The notes below the pieces were generated by a model. That model saw only the letters and a list, made by a program, of their open reading frames with translations. It was not told the origin of the DNA and made no database searches. DNA of 64,000 nt from Phyllobacterium phragmitis (GTDB taxonomy: Bacteria > Pseudomonadota > Alphaproteobacteria > Rhizobiales > Rhizobiaceae): NCBI RefSeq assembly GCF_002980495.1, contig NZ_PVBR01000001.1, positions 310,001 to 374,000 of the forward strand, read 5' to 3'. A program made the position numbers and the translations under genes. Shown here in pieces: positions 51,441 through 60,640 of this stretch (position 1 is its first letter; every line of letters begins with the position of its first letter).

Positions 51441-52958
51441 ATGAGCGAAGCAGCGCCGAAACTGCGCCTTTACAACACTTTGACGCATGAAAAAGAGGTT
51501 TTCGCCCCGATCGACGCGGATAATGTGCGCATGTATGTCTGCGGGCCGACGGTCTATGACTACGCCCATATCGGCAATGCGCGTCCCGTCATCGTCTTCG
51601 ATGTGCTGTTCCGCCTGCTGCGCCATCTCTATGGCGAGGAGCATGTCACCTACGCGCGCAACATCACCGACGTCGACGACAAGATCAACGCCCGCGCCGC
51701 GCGCGACTATCCCGACCTACCGCTGAACGAGGCGATCCGCAAGGTGACCGAGGCGACGAACAATCAGTTCCAGGCGGATGTCGCCGAGCTCGGTTGCCTG
51801 GAGCCGACCCATCAGCCGCGCGCCACCGAACATCTGGATGGAATGCGCGCCATGATCGATCGGCTGGTAAAGCGCGGTTTTGCCTATGTCGCCGAAGATC
51901 ACGTACTTTTCTCCGTCGCCTCGATGAACGGTGCCAACGGGCTGCCGCGCTATGGCTCGCTTGCCCGCCGCTCGCTCGACGAGATGATCGCCGGCGCCCG
52001 CGTCGACGTCGCCTCCTACAAGCGCGACGAGATGGATTTCGTCCTGTGGAAGCCGTCGAAGGACGGCGAACCCGGCTGGCCTTCGCCCGCGGGAATAGCG
52101 GTTCCCGGACGTCCCGGCTGGCATATTGAGTGCTCGGCCATGTCGATGGCCAAACTGCTGGAGCCCTTCGGCGGCGGCCTCGAATGTGACGATCCCGAAA
52201 AGAACGTCTTCGACATCCATGCCGGCGGCATAGACCTCGTCTTCCCGCACCACGAAAACGAACTCGCCCAATCCTGCTGCGCCTTCGGCACCGGGCGCAT
52301 GGCCAATATCTGGATGCACAACGGCTTTCTTCAGGTCGAAGGCCAGAAGATGTCGAAGAGCCTCGGGAATTTCGTGACGATCAATGAGTTGCTCGCGACT
52401 GATAAGTTCGGCGGCCGCAAATGGCCGGGCGAGGTGCTGCGGCTCGCCATGCTGATGACGCATTACCGCGAGCCGATTGATTTTTCGGTCAGGAAACTGG
52501 AGGAGGCGGAAAGGATCCTCCTTAGATTCTTCAGGAAAATTAAGGCTTTCGACCTAGCTATGATGTCGAGAGATCAGGATGAGGGTGCACTCGCTTCCCC
52601 GGATGCCAAGCGTCCACCTTCTACCGTTGCTGACGCGCTTCTCGACGATTTGAACACAGTTTCGGCGGTGAAAGCTATCCACGATCTGCGCGCCGATGCG
52701 GATGTAGATGGAGCACTGCAGCTTTTAGGAATAAATTGGCGTTCATATCTGCAAACGGTAACCGAATGGTCCAAACATTCACCTGAACTGCCGGAGATTG
52801 AAGCCAGCATAGAAGCTCGTCTTTCCTTCATCAGTGAAAAGAATTTCGCCGAAGCCGACCGCATCCGTGATGAGCTTCTGAAACAGGGCATTCAGCTCAA
52901 GGATGGCAAGGACCCGGCCACCGGCGAGCGCGTGACCACATGGGAGGTCAAGCGGTGA
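51441..52958 (+). CDS. cysS: Cysteinyl-tRNA synthetase
   Basis: A class I synthetase charging tRNA-Cys. The 505-residue product shows the zinc/HIGH region [20 protein letters not shown] (C34; HIGN 43-46), the further zinc site [10 protein letters not shown] and [10 protein letters not shown], and KMSKSLGNF (KMSKS at 303-307). ATG 51441 is preceded by TTAGGGGA. From about base 52,500 (residue 355) the sequence is lower in GC than the first part (for example GCTATGATGTCGAGAGATCA), which may mark a recombined C-terminal half. The protein is otherwise complete. Confidence 0.97.
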   Translation: MSEAAPKLRLYNTLTHEKEVFAPIDADNVRMYVCGPTVYDYAHIGNARPVIVFDVLFRLLRHLYGEEHVTYARNITDVDDKINARAARDYPDLPLNEAIRKVTEATNNQFQADVAELGCLEPTHQPRATEHLDGMRAMIDRLVKRGFAYVAEDHVLFSVASMNGANGLPRYGSLARRSLDEMIAGARVDVASYKRDEMDFVLWKPSKDGEPGWPSPAGIAVPGRPGWHIECSAMSMAKLLEPFGGGLECDDPEKNVFDIHAGGIDLVFPHHENELAQSCCAFGTGRMANIWMHNGFLQVEGQKMSKSLGNFVTINELLATDKFGGRKWPGEVLRLAMLMTHYREPIDFSVRKLEEAERILLRFFRKIKAFDLAMMSRDQDEGALASPDAKRPPSTVADALLDDLNTVSAVKAIHDLRADADVDGALQLLGINWRSYLQTVTEWSKHSPELPEIEASIEARLSFISEKNFAEADRIRDELLKQGIQLKDGKDPATGERVTTWEVKR

Positions 52959-52969
52959 GCACGTCATCT

Positions 52970-53130
52970 CACCCCCCTCTGGCCTGCCGGCCATCTCCCC
53001 CACAAGGGGGGAGATTGACCATCATCGTCGTTGGCAGCCAATCAGCAGCGTTGCAGAATAAAGCTCCGTCATCAATGAAGGCTAATCTCCCCCCTTGTGG
53101 GGGAGATGGCCGGCAGGCCAGAGGGGGGTG
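52970..53130. repeat. Bru-RS-like palindromic element, copy 7
   Basis: Arms CACCCCCCTCTGGCCTGCCG and mirror CGGCAGGCCAGAGGGGGGTG; inner TCTCCCCCACAAGGGGGGAG and mirror; spacer GCAGCGTTGCAGAATAAAGC is shared with copies 1 and 5. It lies between cysS and the DUF559 gene. Confidence 0.92.
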
Positions 53131-53185
53131 CTCTTCCGCCTTGTTCACGGCAGACTGTGTCCGCAATAGGCACACCAGGTAGGCC

Positions 53186-53572
53186 ATGATGGTATCACAC
53201 GCTCGCATTTCCAGCCGTGCGCGCAAGAATGCGAAATCGATGCGCAGCAAAATGACCGACGCGGAACTGAAACTCTGGAATGAGATTCGGGCACATCGGC
53301 TCATGGGGCTGGCCTTTCGGCGGCAAATGCCGATTGCCGGCTATATTGTCGATTTTGCCTGTCCATCATCTCGTATCATTGTGGAGCTTGACGGCTCACA
53401 GCATGGTCAGGACCAGGAAGTGGCCGCCGACGCGGAACGGACAAGAAGGCTGGAACAGGACGGCTGGACCATCCTGCGTTTCTGGAACGATGATATCCTG
53501 CGCGATATCGATGGCGTCTGCCGGCATATCGTGACGGTTGCCGATCCCAAAACGGAGGAGATATCGCAATGA
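53186..53572 (+). CDS. DUF559 protein (Vsr-like PD-(D/E)xK nuclease fold)
   Basis: The 128-residue product has the full DUF559 pattern: KMTDAELKLWNEIRAHRLMG, AFRRQMPIAGYIVDFACPSS, RIIVELDGSQHGQDQEVAAD and ILRFWNDDILRDIDGVCRHI. The E (IVELDG) and D (VDFACP) can serve the nuclease metal site. DUF559 proteins are related to very-short-patch repair endonucleases; the natural substrate is unknown. ATG 53186 follows AGGTAGG. Its stop overlaps the GFA gene (ATGA), so the two are coupled. It lies next to a repeat and may be mobile. Confidence 0.88.
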   Translation: MMVSHARISSRARKNAKSMRSKMTDAELKLWNEIRAHRLMGLAFRRQMPIAGYIVDFACPSSRIIVELDGSQHGQDQEVAADAERTRRLEQDGWTILRFWNDDILRDIDGVCRHIVTVADPKTEEISQ

Positions 53573-54051
53573 CCCTCGACAACAAACCCTTCCACACCGG
53601 TGGATGCCAGTGCGGCGCGGTTCGTTTCCGCGTCGAAGGCAGGCTGGGCGATGGCTCGATCTGCCATTGCCGCATGTGCCAGAAGGCGTTCGGCGGCTTC
53701 TATGCGCCGCTCGTCTCGGTCCGCGAGACGAGCCTGACATGGACGCGCGGCGAGCCGAAGCGTTTCCAATCCTCCAATCACGTCAAGCGCGGCTTTTGTG
53801 CCGAGTGCGGCACGCCGCTCACCTATGAGGCGCCGGATGGCGTCGCGCTTGCCATCGGCGCTTTCGATGCGCCGGAAGAGATCGAGCCTGCCGTACAATG
53901 GGGAATGGAGGGGAAATTGCCCTATGTTGACGGCCTCTCGCGGCTTCCCGGATATACCACGATGGAAGACACACAATCCGCCGATTTCCTGAACACGCTC
54001 GTCTCGTATCAGCACCCCGACCACGACACGGACCGTTGGCCGCCCTCGTGA
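53569..54051 (+). CDS. GFA (CENP-V) family zinc protein
   Basis: The 160-residue protein is of the glutathione-dependent formaldehyde-activating enzyme (GFA) family. The zinc cysteines are visible: GGCQCGAVRF (C13, C15), CHCRMCQKAFG (C32, C34, C37), and GFCAECGTPL (C77, C80). The family includes S-hydroxymethylglutathione synthase-like proteins, but most members have unproven functions. Translation is coupled to the DUF559 gene by a four-base overlap. Confidence 0.88.
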   Translation: MTLDNKPFHTGGCQCGAVRFRVEGRLGDGSICHCRMCQKAFGGFYAPLVSVRETSLTWTRGEPKRFQSSNHVKRGFCAECGTPLTYEAPDGVALAIGAFDAPEEIEPAVQWGMEGKLPYVDGLSRLPGYTTMEDTQSADFLNTLVSYQHPDHDTDRWPPS

Positions 54052-54109
54052 CAACTTCCCTGAATTGGGCCAAAGCAGACAGAGACCGGGCTCTTGAGGA
54101 GCGGAAATA

Positions 54110-55723
54110 GTGAAAAAAGAACGTATCTACCTCTACGACACCACGCTGCGGGACGGCCAGCAGACGCCCGGCATCGACTTCTCCGTCGAGGACAAGAAGG
54201 CGATCGCCGCCATGCTCGACGAATTCGGCGTCGATTATGTCGAGGGCGGCTATCCCGGGGCGAACCCCACCGATACGGCTTTCTTCAAGCGCAAGCAGAC
54301 GGCGCGCGCCAAATTCGTCGCCTTCGGCATGACCAAGCGGGCAGGCGTTTCCGCCTCGAACGATCCGGGCCTTTCCGTCCTGCTGCAGGCGGCTTCCGAC
54401 GCCATCTGCTTCGTCGCCAAGAGCTGGGATTACCATGTGAAGGTGGCACTCGGCTGCACCAATGAAGAAAACCTCGAGGCGATCACCGCGTCCGTCACCG
54501 CCGCCCGCATGGCCGGCAAGGAGGCAATGGTCGATTGCGAGCATTTCTTCGACGGCTACAAGGCCAATCCCGAATACGCCCTTGCCTGTGCCGCCTCGGC
54601 CTATGAGGCGGGCGCGCGCTGGGTCGTGCTATGCGACACCAATGGCGGCACGCAGCCGGGCGAGGTGGCCGAGATCGTCAACGCGGTCAAGAGAGTGGTG
54701 CCCGGCGAGAGCCTCGGCATCCACGCTCATAACGACACGGAGCAGGCGGTCGCCGTCTCGCTCGCCGCCATCGACGCCGGCGTGCGCCAGGTGCAGGGCA
54801 CGCTGAACGGCATCGGCGAGCGCTGCGGCAATGCCAATCTGGTGACGCTCATCCCGACGCTGATGCTGAAGCCCTATTGGGCCGACCGTTTCGAAACCGG
54901 GATCAGCGCCGAGGCGCTTGGCAAGATCACCCGTCTGTCGCACACTTTCGACGATATCCTCAACCGTGCGCCGCTCGAGCAGGCTGCCTATGCCGGTATT
55001 TCGGCCTTCGCGACCAAGGCCGGCATCCATGCCTCAGCGCTCATCAAGGAGCCGGCGACTTACGAACACGTGCCGCCGGAAACGGTGGGTAACCGCCGCC
55101 GCCTCATGGTTTCGGACCAGGGCGGCAAGTCCAATTTCATCGCCGAGCTCGAACGCCGCGGCATCAAGGTCGCCAAGGATGACCGGCGCCTCGACACGCT
55201 CATCGCGCTCGTCAAGGAGCGCGAGGCGGCGGGCTATGCCTATGAAAGTGCCGACGCGAGCTTCGAGCTTCTGGCGCGCGGCGTGCTCGGCACTATTCCG
55301 TTGTTCTTTAGGGTCGATTCCTTCCGCTGCATGGTCGAGCGTCGCTTCGACGCCGCAGGCCAGGTCAAGACGGTCTCCGAGGCGATCGTCAAGATCGAGA
55401 TAGACGGCGAGTTGCGCATGTCGGTCGCCGAAGGGCACGGGCCGGTGAACGCGCTCGATATCGCGCTGCGCAAGGATCTCGGCCGCTACCAGAGCGAGAT
55501 AGAGGATCTGGAGCTGGTGGATTTCAAGGTGCGTATCCTCAATGGCGGCACCGAGGCCATCACCCGCGTCCTGATCGAATCGCACGATGCAACCGGCGCC
55601 CGCTGGCGCACGGTCGGCGTCTCCGACAACATCATCGATGCATCCTTCCACGCGCTGATGGAATCCGTCGTCTATAAGCTGATGAAGAACCGCGAAATGG
55701 CCGGGCAGCTCGCAGCGGAATAG
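54110..55723 (+). CDS. cimA: Citramalate synthase
   Basis: It condenses pyruvate and acetyl-CoA to (R)-citramalate, a threonine-independent route to isoleucine. The 537-residue product resembles CimA (TIGR00977): YLYDTTLRDGQQTPGIDFSV (HMGL-like active site, metal-binding Asp), VEGGYPGANPTDTAFF, GIHAHNDTEQAVAVSLAAID (metal His pair), and VQGTLNGIGERCGNANL. The C-terminal LeuA-type regulatory domain is about 400-530 and may bind isoleucine. I use GTG 54110, which follows GAGGAG. It could be misassigned only to the closely related isopropylmalate synthases, but the TLRDGQQTPGIDFS form supports CimA. Confidence 0.92.
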   Translation: MKKERIYLYDTTLRDGQQTPGIDFSVEDKKAIAAMLDEFGVDYVEGGYPGANPTDTAFFKRKQTARAKFVAFGMTKRAGVSASNDPGLSVLLQAASDAICFVAKSWDYHVKVALGCTNEENLEAITASVTAARMAGKEAMVDCEHFFDGYKANPEYALACAASAYEAGARWVVLCDTNGGTQPGEVAEIVNAVKRVVPGESLGIHAHNDTEQAVAVSLAAIDAGVRQVQGTLNGIGERCGNANLVTLIPTLMLKPYWADRFETGISAEALGKITRLSHTFDDILNRAPLEQAAYAGISAFATKAGIHASALIKEPATYEHVPPETVGNRRRLMVSDQGGKSNFIAELERRGIKVAKDDRRLDTLIALVKEREAAGYAYESADASFELLARGVLGTIPLFFRVDSFRCMVERRFDAAGQVKTVSEAIVKIEIDGELRMSVAEGHGPVNALDIALRKDLGRYQSEIEDLELVDFKVRILNGGTEAITRVLIESHDATGARWRTVGVSDNIIDASFHALMESVVYKLMKNREMAGQLAAE

Positions 55724-56091
55724 GATCGATCAACGGAATTGATGCTTCAATCAGCATAATTGAATGGATTTCACATCGACTTGGGCGCAAGAGCCGGATA
55801 GTCGCCTTGAAGTGGAGACGCTAGTTCTAGAGGTCGTCATGTTTTATTGAAACACTGGTTGGACAATGCCCCTTGCCCTGTCGTCATTCTCGGGCTTGTC
55901 CCGAGAATCTGCGACAAGGACAAAGAAAAGCATTTACCGTTCTGACAGATCATGCCGTCGTAGATTCTCGGGACAAGCCCGAGAATGACGGCCAGAGGGA
56001 AGCTGTTTCAAGTTAGTTCCGACATGCTCTAGGGCAAGAAACGGGTGATTCCATCAAAATTAGGAACCGCTCTATGACGAGGCAATCCTGA
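55724..56091. other. Intergenic region between cimA and rarD
   Basis: No gene. It contains the third TCATTCTCGGGC palindromic element (55882-55990) and, at 56036-56075, a partial GAGCGG-type repeat (ATTCCATCAAAATTAGGAAC). The 50 bases left of the element resemble those left of copy 2. Confidence 0.7.
55882..55990. repeat. TCATTCTCGGGCTTGTCCCG palindromic element, copy 3
   Basis: The arms CGTCATTCTCGGGCTTGTCC onward and their complement match copies 1 and 2. The spacer (TGCGACAAGGACAAAGAAAA...) runs in the same orientation as in copy 1. Confidence 0.92.
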
Positions 56092-57009
56092 ATGACAGAC
56101 AACACCCTTGCCCATGCCCCGATGTCGGATGGCGCTCGCGGCTTCATCTTCGCGCTTGCCGCCTATCTGATGTGGGGCTTCCTGCCGCTTTACATGAAGC
56201 TGGTGACGCATATTCCCGCTTCCGAGGTGGTTGCCCATCGCATCGTCTGGTCGGTTCCCGTTGCCGCCATTCTGCTTTTCCTCATCGGGCGCACGGCTGA
56301 CATCACCGCCGCGCTCCGCAGTCCGCGCACGCTGATGATGGCCTGCCTCACTGCCGGCCTGATCACGCTCAACTGGGGCATCTATGTCTGGGCGATCTCG
56401 GTGGACCGGGCGCTCGAGACGGCGCTTGGTTATTATATCAACCCGATCCTCAATGTCGTTCTCGGTGCGCTGTTTCTCAAAGAGCGGCTCAATCGGGCGC
56501 AGATGGTGGCGGTCGGTCTCGCGGTCGCCGCCGTCGTCCTGCTCACCGTCAAGGCCGGTGGTCTGCCATGGGTTTCGCTGGCGCTGGCGCTGAGCTTCGG
56601 CTTTTACGGCTTTCTGCGCAAGACGCTGCCGATCGGCCCGTCGCAGGGCTTCATGCTGGAAGTGCTGATCCTGTCGGTCCCGGCGCTGGGCTATATCATG
56701 TGGCTGATCGGCACAGGCCAGGACCATTTCGCCGCCGGCAACGGTTGGAACGTGTTCCTGCTGCTGATGGCCGGGCCGGCGACGGCCGTGCCGCTCATCT
56801 GCTATGCCTTCGGCGCGAAGCTCCTGCGCTACACCACCATCGGCATCATGCAGTATATCGGTCCGACGATCATCTTCCTGATCGCCGTGTTCTGGTTCAA
56901 GGAGCCGTTCTCGACGGTCCAGTTCGTAGCCTTCGGCCTCATCTGGGCCGGGCTTGCGATCTATACATGGTCGAGTTTGGCGGAAGCGAGGACGAAGGGG
57001 GCGGTTTGA
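56092..57009 (+). CDS. rarD: EamA-family transporter RarD
   Basis: A 305-residue drug/metabolite transporter with about ten transmembrane helices. The RarD signature is clear: ARGFIFALAAYLMWGFLPLY, HIPASEVVAHRIVWSVPVAA, NWGIYVWAISVDRALETALG, YYINPILNVVLGALFLKERL, and LRYTTIGIMQYIGPTIIFLI. RarD was named in connection with chloramphenicol sensitivity in E. coli; the real substrate is unknown. ATG 56092 has TGAGG-like spacing only. It ends 12 bases from the convergent CorA-like gene. Confidence 0.92.
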   Translation: MTDNTLAHAPMSDGARGFIFALAAYLMWGFLPLYMKLVTHIPASEVVAHRIVWSVPVAAILLFLIGRTADITAALRSPRTLMMACLTAGLITLNWGIYVWAISVDRALETALGYYINPILNVVLGALFLKERLNRAQMVAVGLAVAAVVLLTVKAGGLPWVSLALALSFGFYGFLRKTLPIGPSQGFMLEVLILSVPALGYIMWLIGTGQDHFAAGNGWNVFLLLMAGPATAVPLICYAFGAKLLRYTTIGIMQYIGPTIIFLIAVFWFKEPFSTVQFVAFGLIWAGLAIYTWSSLAEARTKGAV

Positions 57010-57020
57010 GGGCGCCGTGT

Positions 57021-58013
57021 CTACCGCCCCGGACCGCCGATCCGTCGGACGATGAGCAGAACGATGGCCGAAATCGTGAGAGCGAAAATGGCCACGATCC
57101 AGAAACCGTGCCGCTCATCGGCAAAGGGGAGCCCTGCGGTATTCATGCCGAAGAAGCCTGATATCACCGTGGAGGGAAGAAGGACGGCGGTCATCACCGA
57201 GAGCACATAGAGAAGCTGGTTCGACCGATGGGCAAGCTTGGCCATCAGCTCTTCCTGCAAAAGCCTGGCGCGCGCCTGCAACTGCTCGCCTTCCTGGTGC
57301 AGTGCGCCGGCGCGCTGCGAGAGGTCTTCCACGATATCGCCAAGTTCCTCCGGGAATTCCTTGCGGTGTGTCTGTTCCAGATGCCTGAGCAGATTTGCCG
57401 TAATCGAGAGATAACGGTGCGAGGCGACGATCTGCCGCCGGACGGGCGCGAGCCGCTCGCTTTCGCCCTGCCATGCATCGCCGACGATGTGGTCCTCGAT
57501 GGAATCGAGCCTTTCGGAGAGTTCCGAAAGCTGAAGCTTCAGCCGTTCGAGGAAGCGGCGCATGATGCGTTCGAACAATCTCGCCGGAGAGGCCGGTTTG
57601 AAAAGGTCCTGGTCGAGCGCCTGGCGGATGTCATCTACCGATTGAAGCGGATGCTTGCGGCCGCTGACGAAACGATCGTCGCTGAATGAAAACCGGAAAT
57701 AGCCCGGTGCACGCCCGTCGCCATAATGTTCGTGCTGCATATCCGGCATTTCGCCGAACAGCCATCCATTCTCGTATTCGATGTAATATCGGTCGGAACT
57801 CGCCAGCAAGCTCTCTTTGATGAAGGGCGGCAGCGCGCTTTCCGCCCCGATGGCTTTTCGTCCACGCGTATCGGTCAAGGAATAGTTGGTCCATGACCAA
57901 TGCGCATCATCCGTCGTGGTCCGGTTGCCGGACGCGTCGAATGCGTAGAAGGCGACGATGCCCGCATCGCGGAAAAAAGCTGTCGGCCCCCGAGTTTCCG
58001 AATGGATCGCCAC
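57021..58013 (-). CDS. CorA-family divalent cation transporter (ZntB-like)
   Basis: A 330-residue product with the CorA layout: a large cytoplasmic alpha/beta domain (1-250), a long helix with LERLKLQLSELSERLDSIED and MAKLAHRSNQLLYVLSVMTA, then two C-terminal transmembrane helices around the signature GFFGMNTAGLPF. The GMN motif is the ion selectivity filter of CorA/ZntB. The family moves Mg2+, Co2+, Ni2+ or Zn2+; ZntB-like members handle zinc. I use GTG 58013, preceded by GAGAGGG. Ion and direction are unproved. Confidence 0.9.
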   Translation of the reverse strand: MAIHSETRGPTAFFRDAGIVAFYAFDASGNRTTTDDAHWSWTNYSLTDTRGRKAIGAESALPPFIKESLLASSDRYYIEYENGWLFGEMPDMQHEHYGDGRAPGYFRFSFSDDRFVSGRKHPLQSVDDIRQALDQDLFKPASPARLFERIMRRFLERLKLQLSELSERLDSIEDHIVGDAWQGESERLAPVRRQIVASHRYLSITANLLRHLEQTHRKEFPEELGDIVEDLSQRAGALHQEGEQLQARARLLQEELMAKLAHRSNQLLYVLSVMTAVLLPSTVISGFFGMNTAGLPFADERHGFWIVAIFALTISAIVLLIVRRIGGPGR

Positions 58014-58056
58014 TATTCCCTCTCCATTCGCCCCAGGGGAGTTGCATTCAAGGAGA

Positions 58057-58662
58057 TTACATCCGCCCGATGACCGCCTCGTCGCCATCCGATGGTTTAG
58101 CGGTCGCGGTGCCGAGAATGGCCGGCACGATATCCTCGGCGCGCTCGACGATCAGCGGCTTCACCAGATGCGACGTATGGACGAAGCCTTCGGTTCTCAT
58201 GTGATCGAGAAGCGATATCATCGGATCCCAGAACCGGTTGATATTGGCGAGGACCATCGGCTTGTTATGATGGCCGAGTTGCGCCCAGGTCATCATCTCG
58301 ACGATTTCCTCAACCGTGCCGATGCCGCCGGGAAGCGTAACGAACGCATCGGAGCGCTGGAACATCAGATGCTTGCGCTGGTGCATGTCGTCGGTGACGA
58401 TCAGCTCGTTCAGCTGGCTGAGCGCATGTTCGGTGGCTTCCTTGCTCATCAGGAATTTCGGGATGATACCCGTCACCTTGCCGCCGGCCGACATGACGCC
58501 GTCGGCAACAGCGCCCATGATGCCCTTGGTGCCGCCGCCATAGACGAGCTCCAAGCCATGTTCGGCGATCGAGCGCCCCAGCGCCCTGCCGGACTGCTTG
58601 TAGAGAGGATTGAGGCCCGGAGACGAGCCGCAGTAAACGCAAATGGATCGAATCTTGTTCAT
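58057..58662 (-). CDS. LOG-family protein (cytokinin riboside 5'-monophosphate phosphoribohydrolase-like, TIGR00730)
   Basis: The 201-residue Rossmann-fold protein has the LOG signature: MNKIRSICVYCGSSPG, GLELVYGGGTKGIMGAVADG and the catalytic VTLPGGIGTVEEIVEMMTWA. Bacterial members release free bases from nucleoside 5'-monophosphates (formerly mis-annotated lysine decarboxylases). ATG 58662 is chosen because it starts the conserved core; a longer in-frame alternative at 58698 is weaker. It lies 43 bases upstream of the CorA-like gene in the same direction. Confidence 0.93.
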   Translation of the reverse strand: MNKIRSICVYCGSSPGLNPLYKQSGRALGRSIAEHGLELVYGGGTKGIMGAVADGVMSAGGKVTGIIPKFLMSKEATEHALSQLNELIVTDDMHQRKHLMFQRSDAFVTLPGGIGTVEEIVEMMTWAQLGHHNKPMVLANINRFWDPMISLLDHMRTEGFVHTSHLVKPLIVERAEDIVPAILGTATAKPSDGDEAVIGRM

Positions 58663-58889
58663 GTCTGGAAGTAGGGCAGTTTGCCTCGAAACCGTCAACC
58701 CGAAACCACTAGGCGGCCACTTGGCCGCAACTAGCGCGAGGACCCTTTTGCGCCGGCCCCAAGATGGTTCTATAGTAGGTGTGGTTCCATATTAAGGCGG
58801 ATACGGAATATTAACGAACTGCAAGGCCTCCCACATTCTTGTAGGTCCGATCAAAAAGCTGTAGATCGAAATGAAAAGGGACCGGGGAA

Positions 58890-60209
58890 ATGCAGAAAAA
58901 CTATTATGCCCTGTTTGGTTTTGCCGCGGTCATCGCCGCGGCCGGGATAGCCGCTTATCTCGGCGTCCTTCCGGGAACCGCACCGAAAGCACCGCCTCAG
59001 CCGCCCGTAGCCACATCCGTCGCGCCGCAGGCTGATGCGCCGCAAAGCACATCGCCAGCACCCGATGCGGCGCCCACAGCCGACCAGCAGGCGGGCGTCA
59101 CGGTTCCGTCCTTCGATATATTGCGGGTCGAGCCTGATGGTTCGGTGGTCATCGCCGGCAAGGCCGAGGCTTCCTCCAATGTCGATGTCATTGCGGGATC
59201 GTCCGTCCTCGGATCCGCCAAGGCCGCCGAAAATGGCGATTTCGCGGTGGCGCTCGATCAGGCGCTGAAGCCCGGCGATCATCAATTGGTGCTGCGTGCG
59301 ACCGGTACCGACGATAAGGCTGCGACATCGGCGCAAACGGCGGTCGTCTCCATACCGGATAAAAGCGACGGACAGGTGTTGGCGCTGGTCGAGCAGCCGG
59401 GCCAGGCAAGCCGGATGATCACTACGCCGCAGGCGCAGAGCCCCGCCGCCGCTCCGCCTGCCGATGCGCAGCAGGACGATGCAGCTACTGCCCCGCCGCC
59501 ATCATCCCCCTCTCGACCGTCCAACCAGCAGCTGGACACGGTGCAACAGCCATCGGATCGGGCGCGCACCGAGCCTGCGCCAAATCCCGGGTCGGCAACA
59601 ACTGAAACTGAACCGCAACAGGAGCTTTCCGTTACGGTGGAGGCCGTCGAGATCGAGGGTGATACAATCTTCGTCGCGGGCAGGGCCGTGCCGGGAAAAC
59701 GCGTCGTCGTCTATGCCAATGATACGCTTCTCGGCAGTGCTCCCGTCTCGCCGACGGCTCGTTTCCTGGTGCAGAGCCAAATTCCGCTTGCCGTGGGCGA
59801 TTACATCATCCGGGCGGATCTCACGGAAAAGGATGGTACCGTGATCGCCAGCGCGCGCGTTCCGTTTCGGCGTGAGGCGGGAGAGAATATTGCAGCCGTT
59901 GCTCCAAAGGCCGGCAGGATTGCCGCTGGAGCGCAAACGGATGAAGCCGCTAAAAGCGATGCGAAAGCCAAGCCGCTCGCCCAATCGCTGGAAAACGTCG
60001 ACGGATCGGTCATCATCCGCAAGGGCGACAATCTCTGGACGATTTCGAAGCGCACCTATGGCAGGGGCACGCGCTATACGACAATCTATCTCGCCAATGC
60101 AGATCAGATAGAGAACCCCGATTTGATATTGCCCGGCCAGGTTTTTTCAATGCCGAGGAAGCCGCTGTCGGATGAAGAAGCGCAACGCCGATTGAACGCA
60201 CAGAAGTAG
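58890..60209 (+). CDS. LysM-domain cell-wall-binding protein with Ig-like repeats
   Basis: The 439-residue product has an N-terminal membrane anchor (6-26, YALFGFAAVIAAAGIAAYLG), a Pro/Ala-rich linker, and two Ig-like/Big modules (about 70-160: LRVEPDGSVVIAGKAEASSN, and 245-330: VEIEGDTIFVAGRAVPGKRV). A C-terminal LysM follows (about 375-425: GSVIIRKGDNLWTISKRTYG). LysM binds the glycan of peptidoglycan, so it probably links inner membrane and wall. Similar architectures are frequent in Rhizobiales; no enzymatic domain is visible. Confidence 0.9.
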   Translation: MQKNYYALFGFAAVIAAAGIAAYLGVLPGTAPKAPPQPPVATSVAPQADAPQSTSPAPDAAPTADQQAGVTVPSFDILRVEPDGSVVIAGKAEASSNVDVIAGSSVLGSAKAAENGDFAVALDQALKPGDHQLVLRATGTDDKAATSAQTAVVSIPDKSDGQVLALVEQPGQASRMITTPQAQSPAAAPPADAQQDDAATAPPPSSPSRPSNQQLDTVQQPSDRARTEPAPNPGSATTETEPQQELSVTVEAVEIEGDTIFVAGRAVPGKRVVVYANDTLLGSAPVSPTARFLVQSQIPLAVGDYIIRADLTEKDGTVIASARVPFRREAGENIAAVAPKAGRIAAGAQTDEAAKSDAKAKPLAQSLENVDGSVIIRKGDNLWTISKRTYGRGTRYTTIYLANADQIENPDLILPGQVFSMPRKPLSDEEAQRRLNAQK

Positions 60210-60277
60210 ATTTAATCGCTCCAGCGCGCGCGTAAAAGCTTGCGGTCACGCCCTATATCGTATATCGCCGATTTACG

Positions 60278-60628
60278 ATGAAAGATTGCTTCAGTCCAGA
60301 TTTTGATCCGCTTGCCGCCAATGCAGAGGATGCTCGCGCTGCGCGCATCTATGCTGCGCTGGCGCATGAGGCGCGTCTGCGCATCCTGCGCCATCTCATC
60401 CTTCAGGATGCCTGCTGCTGCAAGGAGATCGTTTCGACCGTCGATCTTGCGCAATCCACCGTCTCGCAACATCTGAAGGTTTTGGTGCAGGCAGGACTGG
60501 TCGATTATCGGCCCGAGCGCCAGTCATCCCGCTACAGCGTCAATAGCCAAGCGCTCAATGCGATCCAAACTCATTTGAACGGCCTGGTGAACGACCTTGC
60601 CGATTTCTGCTCAGGGCAGCGGAAATAA
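60278..60628 (+). CDS. ArsR-family winged-helix repressor
   Basis: The 116-residue regulator has a winged helix-turn-helix at about 22-95: YAALAHEARLRILRHLILQD, CCCKEIVSTVDLAQSTVSQH, LKVLVQAGLVDYRPERQSSR. Three consecutive cysteines (C47-C49) just before the DNA-recognition helix could bind a thiophilic metal or metalloid, as in alpha3-type ArsR/CadC/SmtB sensors; metal binding is inference. It precedes an Atm1-type exporter gene by 12 bases and probably represses it with itself. A direct repeat TATATCG-TATATCG lies about 10 bases upstream of the start. Confidence 0.9.
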   Translation: MKDCFSPDFDPLAANAEDARAARIYAALAHEARLRILRHLILQDACCCKEIVSTVDLAQSTVSQHLKVLVQAGLVDYRPERQSSRYSVNSQALNAIQTHLNGLVNDLADFCSGQRK

Positions 60629-60640
60629 AGCTTCGAGATC

